Source: a virus
Length of the DNA stretch: 64,000 nucleotides
Virus record (IMG/VR): IMGVR_UViG_3300013005_000001
Span: 124,001 to 188,000 of that record
Direction: 5' to 3' (one strand)
Shown piece after piece: positions 1 through 6,175 of this stretch; position 1 is the stretch's first letter, and each line of letters starts with the position of its first letter. The notes under the pieces are model-generated. The model did not search any database and was not told the origin of the DNA. It saw nothing but the letters and a program-made list of their open reading frames with translations. A program made the position numbers and the translations under genes.

Positions 1-172
1 GGCCAATCAGCTCGACATCAACCCAGTTGGCAATGGGAACTACCTTTCCGTTGATGTATCGGCCCGGAGACACAATTTCATCAAGAGTCAGGTCGTAGCT
101 TGCCCACAGAAGCAGTGCTCCAATAGGAAGATTCATGAGAGCTTCGACAAGCTCCCAATCCTTCTCGTCCAT
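1..172 (-). CDS. Hypothetical protein, C-terminus outside window
   Basis: Only the first 57 codons are visible, reading leftward from ATG at 172; the rest lies beyond base 1. The start follows a GAAAGGAAACC ribosome binding site. The visible peptide starts MDEKDWELVEALMNL, an acidic helix followed by mixed sequence. I recognise no family. It is the last of seven visible leftward genes, and the terminator at 219-252 separates it from the gene before it. Probably an early accessory gene; this is inferred from position only. Confidence 0.6.
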   Translation of the reverse strand, partial: MDEKDWELVEALMNLPIGALLLWASYDLTLDEIVSPGRYINGKVVPIANWVDVELIG

Positions 173-218
173 GGTTTCCTTTCGGGTGGCCCCAACCAAG
201 GGACTCTTAGTCTACCCA

Positions 219-252
219 TAAAAGAAAAACCCAGGAACTGACCCTGGGTTAT
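219..252 (-). terminator. Intrinsic terminator T1
   Basis: On the minus strand a CCCAGG/CCTGGG stem (230-248 on the plus strand) with a 7-base loop is followed by TTTTTCTTTT. It ends transcription of the 48-residue gene at 262-408. The sequence just after the T-run, TATGGGTAG, recurs after other terminators of this region. Confidence 0.75.
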
Positions 253-261
253 CTTTATTGT

Positions 262-408
262 CTAGTTTTCGAGTAGCTTCGCCAATACATCTAGCACTAA
301 ATCCCATTCTCCCCATTCTTGGTCTGCAACGGTCTTACGGTTAATTGCATCGGCTAACTTAGTTTTCGCTGATTCGATATCGGCTAGAACTTCTTTTGGC
401 AATGACAT
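262..408 (-). CDS. Small hypothetical protein, 48 aa
   Basis: A short leftward gene read directly from the sequence: ATG at 408 preceded by AGAGGAGAAATCC, TAG at 262-264. The peptide is a likely all-helical, charged protein (MSLPKEVLADIE at the start, VLAKLLEN at the end) with two tryptophans in the middle. It has its own leader hairpin (427-446) and its own terminator (219-252), so it is probably transcribed as an independent unit or by read-through. No family recognised. The strong ribosome binding site and tight fit between leader and terminator make a real gene likely despite its size. Confidence 0.65.
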   Translation of the reverse strand: MSLPKEVLADIESAKTKLADAINRKTVADQEWGEWDLVLDVLAKLLEN

Positions 409-426
409 GGATTTCTCCTCTGTTAG

Positions 427-446
427 ATTAGGCTTTCATACCTAAT
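427..446 (-). promoter_or_regulatory. Leader hairpin, type II, copy 1
   Basis: On the minus strand ATTAGG and CCTAAT form a 6-bp stem around the loop TATGAAAG, between the upstream terminator and the ribosome binding site of the 48-residue gene. A second copy at 1977-1994 keeps the loop (TATGGAAG) and changes a T-A pair to C-G, which supports a conserved RNA structure. Confidence 0.55.
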
Positions 447-455
447 GACTATTCA

Positions 456-491
456 TAAAAGAAAAACCCCAGGGGATTGCCCTGAGGTTCT
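456..491 (-). terminator. Intrinsic terminator T2
   Basis: On the minus strand AACCTCAGGG and CCCTGGGGTT form a near-complete stem followed by TTTTCTTTTATG. It lies just downstream of the recoded gene 509-833. Confidence 0.7.
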
Positions 492-508
492 TCTTGACAG
501 AGTATTTA

Positions 509-833
509 TTACACACCCCTGACTGGTGTGGGCACAAGTGGCCTACCGACTCAAGTCCGAAGGGCAGTCTCCAGAATGGCTAACCACTCTGTAGAGCTGC
601 TCTCCGGTTGGTCCGAACTCCCTCTGAGGGTGGAAATTGCTCGGCTTCCGAAGAAGCTCAAGCAATCCTACCTTCTTATGGCAGAACAGACAACACTTCT
701 CTGGTGAAAAGAGTCGAATTGTCATCAAATAACTCAAGGTTATCTGATTAAATTCGCTCTTCACCAAAGAAGACCGAAGTCGGTTGTGGAGAATGATCAT
801 AAACCAGTAGACTCGAAAGTCTTCTGGTACCAT
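509..833 (-). CDS. Early hypothetical protein with CGG +1 recoding near its end
   Basis: The start is ATG at 833, seven bases after AAAGGGGG; upstream in-frame ATGs lack such a site. In the zero frame 95 codons are followed by CGG and an immediate TAG (stop at 543-545). Skipping the C at 548 gives AGT-GGT-AGG and 12 further residues ending at TAA 509-511, 107 residues in all. A single CxxC pair (CLFC) sits mid-protein. No family recognised. The extended reading is inferred from the shared behaviour of all seven in-frame CGG codons. If the stop is used, the product is 96 residues ending in arginine. Confidence 0.55.
545..548 (-). other. CGGT +1 recoding site 1
   Basis: Minus-strand context AGT-CGG-TAG. 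The CGG is in frame and the next codon is a stop, an arrangement like the release-factor-2 shift site. Reading GGT in place of CGG opens 12 more codons. Confidence 0.5.
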
Positions 834-876
834 GATGATACCCCCTTTCTCCATGGTTTCACCCATGGGTAAAGGC

Positions 877-918
877 GCACACCGGGTTGGTGCACGACTT
901 GGCAACCTTGCGGCTACC
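877..918 (-). promoter_or_regulatory. Two-hairpin leader RNA, type I, copy 1
   Basis: On the minus strand, GGTAGCC-GCAA-GGTTGCC forms a hairpin with a GNRA loop, then the linker AAGTC, then a second hairpin GTGCACC/GGTGTGC. It lies between terminator T3 and the start of gene 509-833. Copies at 1325-1366 and 1718-1759 have the same order of parts with compensating base changes. Confidence 0.6.
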
Positions 919-954
919 CATAAAAGAAAAACCCAGGAACTGACCCTGGGTTAT
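919..954 (-). terminator. Intrinsic terminator T3
   Basis: On the minus strand a CCCAGG/CCTGGG stem (932-950) is followed by TTTTTCTTTTATGGGTAG. It is nearly identical to T1, so the two are dispersed repeats. It ends gene 971-1291. Confidence 0.75.
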
Positions 955-970
955 CTTTACGAGTTTTACA

Positions 971-1291
971 TCAAGCATCGTAGAAAAGCTTAATAAAGCC
1001 TTCTTCGATATCCTTTGTAGGAAGAACTTTAATTGAATAAAGATCATCTGCAAAGAGACTGATGTATCCACCTTCTTGGGCAACGGCCTGCAAATCATGC
1101 ACCCCCATAGGGACACAGACATACATGTCGTTTGGCAACGATACCAATGGATGCTTCTGGTTGTCCAGATAGCACCCGTCTAGCACTCGGCTGTGCGCCT
1201 GTGTGCATGACATGTGTACCTCCATAAGGGTGTCGCCCTCAAAGAAGAACACGTGGTACGTATTCCTAGAGTAAATGGTTACCTCTTCCAT
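971..1291 (-). CDS. Early hypothetical protein, 106 aa
   Basis: Leftward gene with ATG at 1291 preceded by GAAAGGAGCAATT. The product begins MEEVTIYSRNTYHVFFFEG and looks like a small mixed beta/alpha protein with several aromatic beta strands and three cysteines; no catalytic motif or family is recognised. It has a type I two-hairpin leader upstream (1325-1366) and its own terminator downstream (919-954). Its G+C content is visibly higher than that of the rightward structural genes. Likely an early host-takeover or accessory gene, by position only. Confidence 0.7.
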   Translation of the reverse strand: MEEVTIYSRNTYHVFFFEGDTLMEVHMSCTQAHSRVLDGCYLDNQKHPLVSLPNDMYVCVPMGVHDLQAVAQEGGYISLFADDLYSIKVLPTKDIEEGFIKLFYDA

Positions 1292-1324
1292 AATTGCTCC
1301 TTTCAGTTAGCAAGTAGGGGTTGC

Positions 1325-1366
1325 GTACACCGGTTGGTGCACGACTAAGTAGCTGTTGGACTACCT
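1325..1366 (-). promoter_or_regulatory. Two-hairpin leader RNA, type I, copy 2
   Basis: On the minus strand AGGTAGT...CTACTT forms hairpin A, then TAGTC, then GTGCACC-AACC-GGTGTAC forms hairpin B. It precedes gene 971-1291. Hairpin A differs in sequence from copies 1 and 3 but keeps pairing. Confidence 0.55.
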
Positions 1367-1398
1367 ATAAAAGAAAAACGGACGCATACGAGACGCCC
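1367..1398 (-). terminator. Intrinsic terminator T4
   Basis: On the minus strand GGGCGT/GCGTCC (with two G-U pairs) around a 7-base loop is followed by GTTTTTCTTTTATAGGTAG. It lies downstream of the membrane protein gene 1503-1688. Confidence 0.6.
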
Positions 1399-1502
1399 GC
1401 TTTCCTTACCTGTGATCATTCGGCTTCTTTTTTCTCACTTACTAGATCTTCTGTTGCCAGGCCAAAGATATGGCCCCGAATCAAATTCAATTAGCGATCA
1501 AC

Positions 1503-1688
1503 TCAGATGTGCTTCTTGATGGTCCTTGCTCCGAAGAACGAGGCAACCACAAGAACGCCCAACCAGTTAACCAAGCCAAGAACGATTGCAACAACCGTCC
1601 AAGCCCAGCTCACTGCAGGAGTCACCAAGAGAACAACCACAAGGATTGCAAACCTGTGCTCCCGGAGGAACGCTTTGATTTTGTTCAT
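1503..1688 (-). CDS. Small two-pass membrane protein, 61 aa
   Basis: The start is ATG at 1688, six bases after GAAAGGAGGTG, the strongest ribosome binding site of the region; an in-frame ATG further upstream lacks one. The product begins MNKIKAFLREHRF, then carries two hydrophobic stretches (about residues 13-30 and 33-52), and ends with a basic tail (ARTIKKHI). The topology fits a small inner-membrane protein. Possible roles, such as superinfection exclusion or a holin-like function, are guesses that the sequence does not prove. Its leader at 1718-1759 is a type I two-hairpin element. Confidence 0.65.
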   Translation of the reverse strand: MNKIKAFLREHRFAILVVVLLVTPAVSWAWTVVAIVLGLVNWLGVLVVASFFGARTIKKHI

Positions 1689-1717
1689 TTCACCTCCTTT
1701 CACAAAGATGAACGAGC

Positions 1718-1759
1718 GCATGCCGGAGTGGCACACGACTTAGCAACCTCTCGGCTACT
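1718..1759 (-). promoter_or_regulatory. Two-hairpin leader RNA, type I, copy 3
   Basis: On the minus strand AGTAGCC-GAGA-GGTTGCT (GNRA loop), then AAGTC, then GTGTGCC-ACTCC-GGCATGC. Compared with copy 1, a C-G pair becomes U-A and an A-U pair becomes G-C in hairpin B, so pairing is conserved while sequence is not. Confidence 0.6.
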
Positions 1760-1798
1760 CATAAAAGAAAAACACCACACTGGCTGTGTGGTGCCTCT
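1758..1798 (-). terminator. Intrinsic terminator T5
   Basis: A perfect 8-bp stem CACCACAC/GTGTGGTG (1773-1793) with a 5-base loop is followed on the minus strand by GTTTTTCTTTTATGAGTAG. It ends the zinc-ribbon gene 1855-1956. Confidence 0.75.
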
Positions 1799-1854
1799 TT
1801 ATCAGTGATTGTGATTAACAGAGCGTCACTACTGCTCCGGCTTAATACATGCAA

Positions 1855-1956
1855 CTAACCGTTATATGAACGATCGCAGCTAGGGCAACGTGTTTCTCCA
1901 TTATCTGGGAACTCGTGTCCACACCACCTGCACTTAAGCTTGAGTAAAAGGCGCAT
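1855..1956 (-). CDS. Zinc-ribbon microprotein, 33 aa
   Basis: A very short leftward gene. ATG at 1956 follows AAAGGAGGTTAG; the stop is TAG at 1855-1857. Two CxxC knuckles (CRWC at 9-12 and CPSC at 24-27), separated by 11 residues, give a complete four-cysteine zinc site, with a basic N-terminus (MRLLLKLK). Proteins of this shape bind nucleic acid or a protein partner. It has its own terminator (1758-1798) and a type II leader hairpin (1977-1994). The intact zinc ligands and the near-perfect ribosome binding site argue for a real gene. Confidence 0.7.
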   Translation of the reverse strand: MRLLLKLKCRWCGHEFPDNGETRCPSCDRSYNG

Positions 1957-1976
1957 CTAACCTCCTTTCTTTGGGC

Positions 1977-1994
1977 TCAGGCTTCCATACCTGA
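1977..1994 (-). promoter_or_regulatory. Leader hairpin, type II, copy 2
   Basis: On the minus strand TCAGG-TATGGAAG-CCTGA. It covaries with copy 1 (TTAGG-TATGAAAG-CCTAA) and lies between terminator T6 and the ribosome binding site of the zinc-ribbon gene. Confidence 0.55.
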
Positions 1995-1999
1995 TAACT

Positions 2000-2050
2000 A
2001 CCCATAAAAGAAAAACCCCCTAACTACACTGGATGTGTAGCAGGGGGATA
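2000..2050 (-). terminator. Intrinsic terminator T6
   Basis: On the minus strand a long stem CCCCCTG-CTACAC / GTGTAG-AGGGGG (2016-2047, small bulges) is followed by TTTTTCTTTTATGGGTAG. It ends gene 2069-2629. Confidence 0.7.
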
Positions 2051-2068
2051 ATCCTTATTTAGTTACAA

Positions 2069-2629
2069 TTAAGCAGCAATACCAAAGTACTGTTTAATTG
2101 AATCTGTTACATGACATTTACCACCAGTAGTACTCTGGATGTAGCGCCATGATGACAGGGCATCGTAGCTACGTATTACAGCCACGTCGCCTCCAACACC
2201 CAATTCATAACAAAAGATATTATCATTGACACGTACGTACCAATGGTTACCATTTGTATAAACTAGGTTACCATCTTGGATATGCTTCTTCATCATGTTG
2301 AATGCAGTATAATACTGTATCTCAGATGTGCCGATATATCCATGGCATGCCATAAGGAAGCGTTCCAGGTTATTTGCTGTGCTATAGCAGTCACGTGGTA
2401 CGCCGGTATATGTAGGCACAAGTACAGGGTATGCATGCTCAGTGGTGGTGTCAATACATACGTTGTTACCGTATGTATCTACTATGTACCATTGGGCACC
2501 ATTACCATGCATGTACCTGCCATTCCTAGCAGCATGTATGATGGTGATGAATGCACGAAATTGTGCATTGTTTAGTTTTGTTGTGATGTCAGTCACTCCT
2601 TCACTACTCACTATTTGCGTAACAGGCAT
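2069..2629 (-). CDS. Early protein with an internal domain duplication, 186 aa
   Basis: ATG at 2629 follows CAGGAGACTCAC. The product seems to contain two copies of one unit: residues about 34-70 (NGRYMHGNGAQWYIVD, then VCID) and about 118-146 (DGNLVYTNGNHWYVRV, then IFCYEL). Both carry G-x-x-x-x-x-x-G/N-x-x-W-Y followed by an aromatic/acidic strand, so a small beta domain has probably been duplicated. No family recognised. It is the first leftward gene after the divergent control region, so it should be among the earliest made. Four cysteines are scattered and do not form a CxxC motif. Confidence 0.65.
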   Translation of the reverse strand: MPVTQIVSSEGVTDITTKLNNAQFRAFITIIHAARNGRYMHGNGAQWYIVDTYGNNVCIDTTTEHAYPVLVPTYTGVPRDCYSTANNLERFLMACHGYIGTSEIQYYTAFNMMKKHIQDGNLVYTNGNHWYVRVNDNIFCYELGVGGDVAVIRSYDALSSWRYIQSTTGGKCHVTDSIKQYFGIAA

Positions 2630-3008
2630 GTGAGTCTCCTGATGTTGTGTTAATTATCAATACGTTATACTGATACATGCTCATCATCAACGCATGGGTT
2701 CTTCATATGATAACGGCATAAGCACCGGAGCAGTAATGTGTCAGGCATAAGGGGTGGTATACCCCCGTACCCTCGTTAAAGTTTTTCAACACGAATACTA
2801 TTCACTATTACCACCCTGAAAATTTTACCCTATTTCTAAAGCCCCTTTGTTTTATACCTGTATATAGGTTTTCTTCAAATACCGTTCGCTCTCAAAATTT
2901 TTTCCCTAAAAATTCTTCCTAGGAGTTGCTAACACACAAAACCACTGATAAGTTATCTCTCAAGTCGGAAATCGCCGGCCAAACAAAACAAGACAGAAAG
3001 TAAATCCA
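2630..3008. promoter_or_regulatory. Divergent intergenic control region, 379 bp
   Basis: This is the only gene-free stretch over 300 bp. It separates the leftward early genes from rightward ones. It holds a perfect GGTATACC palindrome inside GGGGTGGTATACCCCC (about 2752-2767) and an ACCT/AGGT inverted repeat (2856-2869), both operator-like, plus long T/A-rich tracts at 2810-2930. I see no convincing -35/-10 pair, coding sequence or iteron array. It is the natural place for an early promoter or origin, but that is inference. Confidence 0.4.
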
Positions 3009-3158
3009 ATGACTATAGATCCAGAAGACATGATCCTAGAGACAACAGATACCGTAGAGACGTTCTTGTCTGACTATATGAAGTCTGACTATGACTCATA
3101 CAGATCAGCCTACGGTGATACCGAATACGATTCAGACAACTACGGATACGATTACTAA
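3009..3158 (+). CDS. Acidic tyrosine-rich small protein, 49 aa
   Basis: ATG at 3009, TAA at 3156-3158. The start is MTIDPEDMILET and the tail is very rich in Asp and Tyr (several D-Y and S-D-Y repeats), giving a strongly acidic, possibly DNA-mimic-like surface. The upstream ribosome binding site is weak (AGAAAG). No family recognised. It is the first gene rightward of the control region, 37 bp before the 186-residue gene. The low-complexity acidic tail is unusual, but nothing in the sequence fixes a function. Confidence 0.5.
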   Translation: MTIDPEDMILETTDTVETFLSDYMKSDYDSYRSAYGDTEYDSDNYGYDY

Positions 3159-3195
3159 TCGATCCTTATACACTAAATAGAAAGACCACTCACTA

Positions 3196-3756
3196 ATGAC
3201 AAATCCAACAATGCCAAATAACATACTGGTTGGCTCAGAGAAATTGTTCAGAACAAAAGCTCCCTGGAGACTAGATAGTTCCTTCATAGGACAGCTATCT
3301 AAAGATCACAGATTATTATTGTTTAAAACAATGTTTACAGACACAGACTACAAACATAACCTGAATGTTAATAGAATCTCTAAGAAGCTATATAATATCT
3401 CACAGTTTAGTAAAGGACACTTAACGTTTATAGGACTTGGCCAAGATACACAAGTATTATTAGATCTGTATACTAAATATGGATTTAAGTTTGATACAGC
3501 TATACTGATTAACAATAATGTACCAGTACACAATCTCGACCCTTTGCTTGATTCTTGCGCGGTCTATAATTTCTGGACCAAAGACATGGGCTTTGACAAT
3601 CATATTGAATGGGCAGAAGTAAACGAGTGCGTAAAAACAAAAATTCCAGCTCACCTCTCGAACAGATTAGCTCTAGAAGTGGCTGGATGTTTGATATATG
3701 AAAGATACGAACTAACGCATCTAGATAACAACTACGCTAAGATATTATATGTTTAG
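3196..3756 (+). CDS. Hypothetical alpha/beta protein, 186 aa
   Basis: Rightward gene from ATG 3196 to TAG 3754-3756. The middle (about residues 75-112) alternates hydrophobic strand, glycine turn (FIGLGQD), helix and another strand (FDTAILINNN), which suggests a Rossmann-like or hydrolase-like fold. I see no catalytic triad and assign no family. Its 3' end overlaps the convergent gene 3753-4046 by four bases, so antisense transcription across the ends is likely. Confidence 0.55.
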   Translation: MTNPTMPNNILVGSEKLFRTKAPWRLDSSFIGQLSKDHRLLLFKTMFTDTDYKHNLNVNRISKKLYNISQFSKGHLTFIGLGQDTQVLLDLYTKYGFKFDTAILINNNVPVHNLDPLLDSCAVYNFWTKDMGFDNHIEWAEVNECVKTKIPAHLSNRLALEVAGCLIYERYELTHLDNNYAKILYV

Positions 3757-4046
3757 TCTTCGTAGTCACTAGGATTGAATGTAAATACATTGGGAATCTC
3801 TTTAGCTAGAGATCTAACAACATCTTCTTGAGGTTGTTTAGTTAAACTCACTAAGTCTTCAACAATTTCCCATTGAGCAGTAGTAAAGACGGCTAGAGTG
3901 ATCTGGCCGTCTTCTTCTGTTAACACCGTTATAACAGAATCTTCCATATCAGGAATGTCGTCTAGACTAATTTGAAATTCCCCTGACGCACCATCCATCT
4001 CACCAGAGACTAGGATTCTCTTCATCAGTTCTATAAAGTATTCCAT
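3753..4046 (-). CDS. Acidic hypothetical protein, 97 aa
   Basis: Leftward gene from ATG 4046 to TAA 3753-3755. Overall very acidic (runs such as DIPDMEDSV and LTEEDGQI) with a predicted beta-rich centre and helical C-terminal half. No motif or family recognised. It follows, on the same strand, the ART-like gene and a terminator at 4079-4112, and overlaps the stop of the convergent rightward gene by four bases. Confidence 0.5.
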   Translation of the reverse strand: MEYFIELMKRILVSGEMDGASGEFQISLDDIPDMEDSVITVLTEEDGQITLAVFTTAQWEIVEDLVSLTKQPQEDVVRSLAKEIPNVFTFNPSDYED

Positions 4047-4078
4047 ATAGGTAGTCTTTCTACTAGGAGTTGTGTATC

Positions 4079-4112
4079 AATTTAAAAAAAATAAACGCCC
4101 GATTTTTTGCGG
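4079..4112 (-). terminator. Intrinsic terminator of the recA-operon side
   Basis: On the minus strand a CGCC/GGCG stem around an A-rich loop is followed by TTTATTTTTTTT, just after the stop of gene 4129-4735. It probably ends the leftward recA operon transcript. Confidence 0.55.
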
Positions 4113-4128
4113 CGCGGTTTTGTTTTTG

Positions 4129-4735
4129 TCATGTGTCTGGCAGTTCAGCATCTGAAATAACTTCGAATCCAACAGGACTAAACACTTCATAAGCATCATC
4201 TGTATATCTACTAGCATAAGTCTTTTCAATGTCCAATGGTTTAACTTGAAAAACATGTTTACCAAATCTTCTAGCTAAATTCCTATCAGGTGTGGCATAG
4301 GCGATACCTGGTTCTGGAAATCCACCGACAAATGTTTCTCCACGCACTAAATCACCTGGTTGAAATGGATGATCGGTACCATGAAACAGAATTCCATTAA
4401 TAGCACTTTGTTTAAGAGATTCAGCTGATGGCATTACTTTATATTCGTTTTGAATATCTTTTAATTTTTGTTTTGCAAAGTTCTTATAAGATTGACCAGT
4501 GTCATCCATAATTCTACTAGCAGCTTCTCCAGACCCTTTACTAACATTCCTAGCCTGTTCGTACATAGCTTTTATTTCACCAGATGAAGGTTGCACAGTA
4601 CGAACTACTGGCTTCATGGATCTACTCAGCATTGATTGAGCTGATGCCAGTCTCTTACCGCATCGATCCTTTTGGAGCAGAGGCGACATTCATCATGTCC
4701 ATATACATTTTGCCGAATGAAGTGCCTTTACCCAT
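4129..4735 (-). CDS. Arr-like ADP-ribosyltransferase candidate, CGG-recoded, 201 aa
   Basis: Starting from ATG 4735 (behind TTGGGGATATC), 25 codons run to CGG followed at once by TAA. Skipping the C at 4660 reads GGT and joins the long frame to 4129, giving 201 residues. The C-terminal half matches the layout of Arr-type ADP-ribosyltransferases, as I recall the family: HGT at about 118-120, then PGDLVRG, YAT at about 146-148, a strand ending VFQVKP, and a final YEVFSPVGFEVISD. The N-terminal half is helical and basic. Without recoding, a start at 4689 would give 186 residues but lacks a good ribosome binding site. Role unknown: it could modify a host protein, or act in the virion. Confidence 0.5.
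4657..4660 (-). other. CGGT +1 recoding site 2
   Basis: Minus-strand context ATG-CGG-TAA. The in-frame CGG is followed directly by a stop. Reading GGT instead continues as G-K-R-L-A-S into the ART-like frame. Confidence 0.55.
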
Positions 4736-4772
4736 GATATCCCCAATAAGTTATTGTGTCTATAATAGTAAT

Positions 4773-5060
4773 TTAAAAATCTTCAGATTTGCGTAAATCG
4801 TTACGAATATCTTCTAAAGCTTTTTGTACTCTATCTATTCTACGATCAAGCTTTTCTATAAAGCCGTTTGACAACTTAAAGTTAAAGTTGAGAGACATTA
4901 CCCCACCTTCAAAGGCAGAATACTTAATGATTGCTCCTTCGCTACCAAACTTTAGTTTTTTCTCAGCTTTCTCAGCTTTTTTCTTAAACTGATAAATATT
5001 ATTATTATCTCCTGAGAAATATTTGTAATACTCTTTGTAGAATTCTTCTTCACTACTCAT
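4773..5060 (-). CDS. Hypothetical coiled-coil protein, 95 aa
   Basis: Leftward gene whose ATG (5060) lies inside the stop region of the zinc-ribbon gene 5053-5208 (ATGAGTAG overlap), so the two are probably translationally coupled; GGAG lies 11 bases upstream. The product is lysine/glutamate-rich with helical segments at residues 25-40 (KKKAEKAEKKLKF) and 70-92 (DRRIDRVQKALEDIRNDL), typical of a short coiled coil, around a central beta stretch. No family recognised. Part of the recA operon. Confidence 0.6.
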   Translation of the reverse strand: MSSEEEFYKEYYKYFSGDNNNIYQFKKKAEKAEKKLKFGSEGAIIKYSAFEGGVMSLNFNFKLSNGFIEKLDRRIDRVQKALEDIRNDLRKSEDF

Positions 5061-5208
5061 GGTCTATTATCTCCGTCCATTTATCGCCACATTCTCTACA
5101 TTCGATGAATAGGCACTTGTGTTCTTGTTTTTCGCCTAGCTTAACAATGAAGTTAGTTGGCACTGGGCAGTCTGGACATGGTTCTATGTCAAATTTGTTT
5201 GGCTGCAT
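5053..5208 (-). CDS. Zinc-ribbon protein in recA operon, 51 aa
   Basis: ATG at 5208 overlaps the 3' end of recA in another frame; the stop is TAG at 5053-5055. Cysteines form two knuckles, CPDC at 11-14 and CREC at 37-40, with an extra Cys at 32, a normal zinc-ribbon spacing. The overlaps on both sides (recA upstream, 4773-5060 downstream) indicate one operon with coupled translation. Such mini-ribbons often bind DNA or contact replication and recombination proteins; a role with RecA is inferred from context only. Confidence 0.65.
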   Translation of the reverse strand: MQPNKFDIEPCPDCPVPTNFIVKLGEKQEHKCLFIECRECGDKWTEIIDHE

Positions 5209-6175
5209 CTTTGATCTTGTTTTTTATCTCATTAAACAGTTCTGTATTGTCACGCAAGTTTGTTATTGCGTTTTCTCTACCTTGTGCAAAAAGTTCACCT
5301 TCTTGATAAATCCACGCACCTTTTTGCGTAAAGATTCCTTGGTCCACTGCCACATCAAAAACACATCCATGTTCGTCTATTCCTTTTCCGTAAAATATAT
5401 TAAATTCTGTTATCTTCATAGGGGGTGCCATCTTATTCTTGATGATCTTAACCTTAGAAGTAATTCCAATTGGGTTTCCAGACTTATCCTTGATATCTTC
5501 CTTCTTACGAATGTCGATACGTACAGATGCTGCATACTTCAACGCCATGCCACCTGGAGTGGTCTCTGGGTTGCCGAACATTATGCCAATCTTACTTCTT
5601 AATTGGTTAATGAATATAATAAGAGTTTTGTGTTCATTAGCTAGTCCGACAAGCTTACGCAATGCTTTTGACATCATGCGTGCCTGCAAGCCCATCTGGT
5701 TTGCCTCCATGTCGCCCTCAAGCTCCGCCTTAGGGATCAAAGAGGCAACTGAGTCTACTACTACCAGACCGATCTCTCCGGTCCTAATAAGCTTGTCTAC
5801 AATCTCTAAACCTTGCTCGCCGTAATCGGGTTGAGCTAAAAGTAATTCATCCAGATCTACGCCAACTGCTTGCATGTAAATTGGATCAAGAGCATGCTCT
5901 GCATCTACGTATGCACAACGAATACCAAGCTTCTGAGCTTGTGCAACTACTGACAACGCAAGTGTTGATTTACCAGAAGACTCTGGTCCAAATATTTCTA
6001 CTACTCTACCTTTTGGTAGACCACCAATTCCTAATACCTTATCAAGAGATAAAGCACCTGTTGGAATTGCGGGCCATTTTTCAAATTGGGAAGAACCTAA
6101 TCTCATTACAGATCCGGTACCAAATTGTCTTTCGATTTGAGCTATGGCCAACTCAAGTTGTTTTGATTCATCCAT
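5189..6175 (-). CDS. recA: RecA recombinase
   Basis: RecA is the ATP-dependent strand-exchange protein of homologous recombination. At 328 residues it is the bacterial type rather than the T4 UvsX type. Visible signatures: Walker A GPESSGKST at 63-71, a Walker B strand LVVVDSVA, the RecA loop motif FINQLRSKIGIMFG, and the ETTPGG turn. The C-terminus is short and lacks the long acidic tail of many cellular RecA proteins. Its ATG overlaps the stop of the preceding 73-residue gene (ATGGATGA), showing translational coupling. In a phage, RecA typically supports recombination-dependent replication and repair of the injected genome. Confidence 0.97.
   Translation of the reverse strand: MDESKQLELAIAQIERQFGTGSVMRLGSSQFEKWPAIPTGALSLDKVLGIGGLPKGRVVEIFGPESSGKSTLALSVVAQAQKLGIRCAYVDAEHALDPIYMQAVGVDLDELLLAQPDYGEQGLEIVDKLIRTGEIGLVVVDSVASLIPKAELEGDMEANQMGLQARMMSKALRKLVGLANEHKTLIIFINQLRSKIGIMFGNPETTPGGMALKYAASVRIDIRKKEDIKDKSGNPIGITSKVKIIKNKMAPPMKITEFNIFYGKGIDEHGCVFDVAVDQGIFTQKGAWIYQEGELFAQGRENAITNLRDNTELFNEIKNKIKDAAKQI

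Noticed and set aside
1406-1490. Possible 24-codon leftward frame from TTG near 1480
   Set aside because: No ribosome binding site, rare start codon and very short length; the space is better explained as the 3' region before terminator T4.
1470-1808. Rightward open frames across the early leftward genes
   Set aside because: They overlap leftward genes with strong start signals and terminators and have no ribosome binding site of their own.
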